This document shows, in pieces, positions 62,461 through 64,000 of a stretch of DNA of 64,000 bases; within the stretch, counting starts at the first letter, position 1; every line of letters starts with the position of its first letter. The notes beneath the pieces were generated by a model, which saw only the letters and a list, made by a program, of their open reading frames with translations, searched no databases and was not told where the DNA came from. Source of the DNA: Sipunculus nudus (Eukaryota > Annelida > Sipuncula > Golfingiida > Sipunculidae); contig CM049309.1 of NCBI GenBank assembly GCA_026874595.1, positions 68,368,926 to 68,432,925 of the forward strand, given 5' to 3'. A program made the translations under genes and the position numbers.

Positions 62461-64000
62461 GTTTTTGGGTGAAAATTTATGAATTTTATGATTATCGTCA
62501 CCGTGAGAAGCCTGCCAATGGGGAAAAAAGTATAGAAAACCTGCGTGAATAAAAGAATGAAATAATTTTTAAAAAGTATGGAAAAGTATAAATCATTGTA
62601 TAAACTACAGAACAGGTAAATGTAAATTATTCTATGTGATACTTTAACATAAGCTTGAAATATGATGTTAGCAGTTAAATGTCGAGTTACAGCTCAAGTC
62701 CTCTGGAATTCATATTTCCAGTCATTTTATCATAAATACTCACAAGATATTGGCAAATCTCTGCTTCATAAAAAGTAAATAATAAATGAAAAAGTTATAA
62801 AACATGTATTAATGGTTCTAAAGTATATGCATAAACAGCCTAAATTCGCCATCTTGATATTGATTTGTAGGAAATTAGCTACATTAGAAAATCCATGAAT
62901 TCTGTCATTTTGTGGGCACTGCTATGAATAACAGGATAAAAACCTTTAAATGACCCAGCTGAAAGAATAAGGTACATTTAGTCAAACTAGCTCAGGTCTT
63001 ATAGTCTTAGCGATATTTGTCTAAATAATAAGAACAATTAAGCGATTTAAGGCGTACCGGAAACAGACCATATTTGCAATTTTTAAATATTTCTGCCGAC
63101 ATCCATCGGGGCGGCCGCTTGGGTGTCCGTCAGCGGGGTTGATATCAGCTATTGGGTGGACAAAAAGTGTCCGTTGTCCTGAATAGCGGGGTGTCCGCCC
63201 CAAAGGGGTACTTAAAAGAGAAAATACGCTCGGTCGGCCCAAAAACTGTCCGTTAGGCGGGGTGTCCGCTCCAGAGGGCTGTCCGCATCTCAGGGTTTCA
63301 CTGTATATAACCAAGGGACCAATGTGTCATGGCACTCAGCTGTCTATCAGGGCTAAATAATTCTAGCATGGATCACTATCAAATGACTGTCATTATGACC
63401 ATCACTACAATTATTCTAATTTCAATCAAAAGTTATATGATGGTTAGGATACAAGTCTGAAAGAAACTAACCATATCAGTTAATTAATTTAATTCCTATT
63501 ATTTAATGGTGAGCAAAACTGAGCTATGAATGTTATCAACCTGACTCAAAGGTCATAAAACTTAAATTAACATCTGGTGCGTCTTTATACTAACAATAGG
63601 CGAAACTTTAATATGAATAACATACTATAAGTAGTATCAGCAGTCATTATTTGAATTTACAGAAATCGTTGCAATAATATTTTGTGATCTGACCATGTGT
63701 TTCCTAATGTTGAAACTGAGCATGTTAGCAATTAGTGAATTTAAGATCTATACTATTACCATGGTCATTGGAAGGCTTTTTAAAAAGCTGTTGACAGATC
63801 AACAGTTTAAACATTTGTTCAATTATACCTTTTTTATTAAACCAAATATTTTTTCTCTCAATTTTATAAAATTTTACAGTTGCAATAACGACCCCTGGCC
63901 ATACAGGATATAATATTTAATTCAACAGTGCTTACGACAACAAAAAATTAGTCTCATTGTTAAATATTTAACTAGGGACCCATGGGTCTCGACGCTCATC
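62460..64000. other. No recognised gene; GC-richer dispersed repeat at 63090-63305
   Basis: The block at 63090-63305 is rich in GGGGTGTCCG motifs (GCGGGGTGTCCGCCCC, GGCGGGGTGTCCGCTCC) and ends CAGGGTTTCACTGTAT. I recall this string as typical of abundant short repeats in marine invertebrate genomes. The 97-codon minus frame over it is a by-product. The rest is AT-rich with nothing recognised. Confidence 0.5.

Noticed and set aside
63021..63314. 97-codon Pro/Gly/Arg-rich minus-strand frame
   Set aside because: It lies on a GC-rich dispersed repeat with GGGGTGTCCG motifs, not on a recognisable gene.

Overview
This is a stretch of AT-rich animal nuclear DNA, most likely from a marine invertebrate; a mollusc or other lophotrochozoan is my best guess. 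The evidence is spliced genes with GT-AG introns, many (TA)n arrays, degraded LINE and Penelope-like retroelements, tRNA-derived SINE-like pieces and foldback elements. The species cannot be fixed from the sequence alone.

The only protein-coding gene I can firmly identify lies on the minus strand and fills the left half of the window. It is a TRPN / NOMPC-type mechanosensory channel. Its start codon is at 34657 and it runs leftwards through 18 exons to 220, where the window cuts it off. Exon 1 (2,130 bp) encodes a 710-residue hydrophilic, Ser/Lys/Asp-rich N-terminal region that ends in the linker preceding the ankyrin domain. Exons 2-18 encode ankyrin repeats 1-19, nearly always one repeat per exon, and all 17 introns are phase 0. 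The remaining ankyrin repeats, the linker, the six transmembrane segments and the TRP box must lie to the left of base 1.

The introns carry the mobile DNA. The 2.5-kb intron 11 holds a Penelope-like element fragment next to a (TA)n array. The 7.3-kb intron 4 holds a decayed L1/Tx1-type LINE that is itself interrupted by a hairpin-ended, TIR-bearing element. Intron 13 holds a 551-bp foldback element and a minisatellite. Intron 17 holds what looks like a broken duplicate of exon 18.

Upstream of the channel gene (34.7-64 kb) I recognise no conserved gene. Landmarks are a cluster of (TA)n arrays (35.6-36.1 kb), a tRNA-like SINE fragment (38.5 kb), a 4-kb array of a 16-bp minisatellite (39.26-43.26 kb), a decayed CR1/L2-type LINE with an internal duplication and its own tandem-repeat 3' tail (43.3-45.15 kb), hAT-like short inverted-repeat elements (49.0 kb and 61.4-62.2 kb), a tRNA-derived SINE (57.8 kb) and a 372-bp tandem duplication containing a 40-bp palindrome (60 kb).

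The most notable biology is the very long, repeat-expanded disordered N-terminus on an otherwise conventional TRPN channel, the strict exon-per-ankyrin-repeat layout, and the vestigial exon copy beside exon 18.
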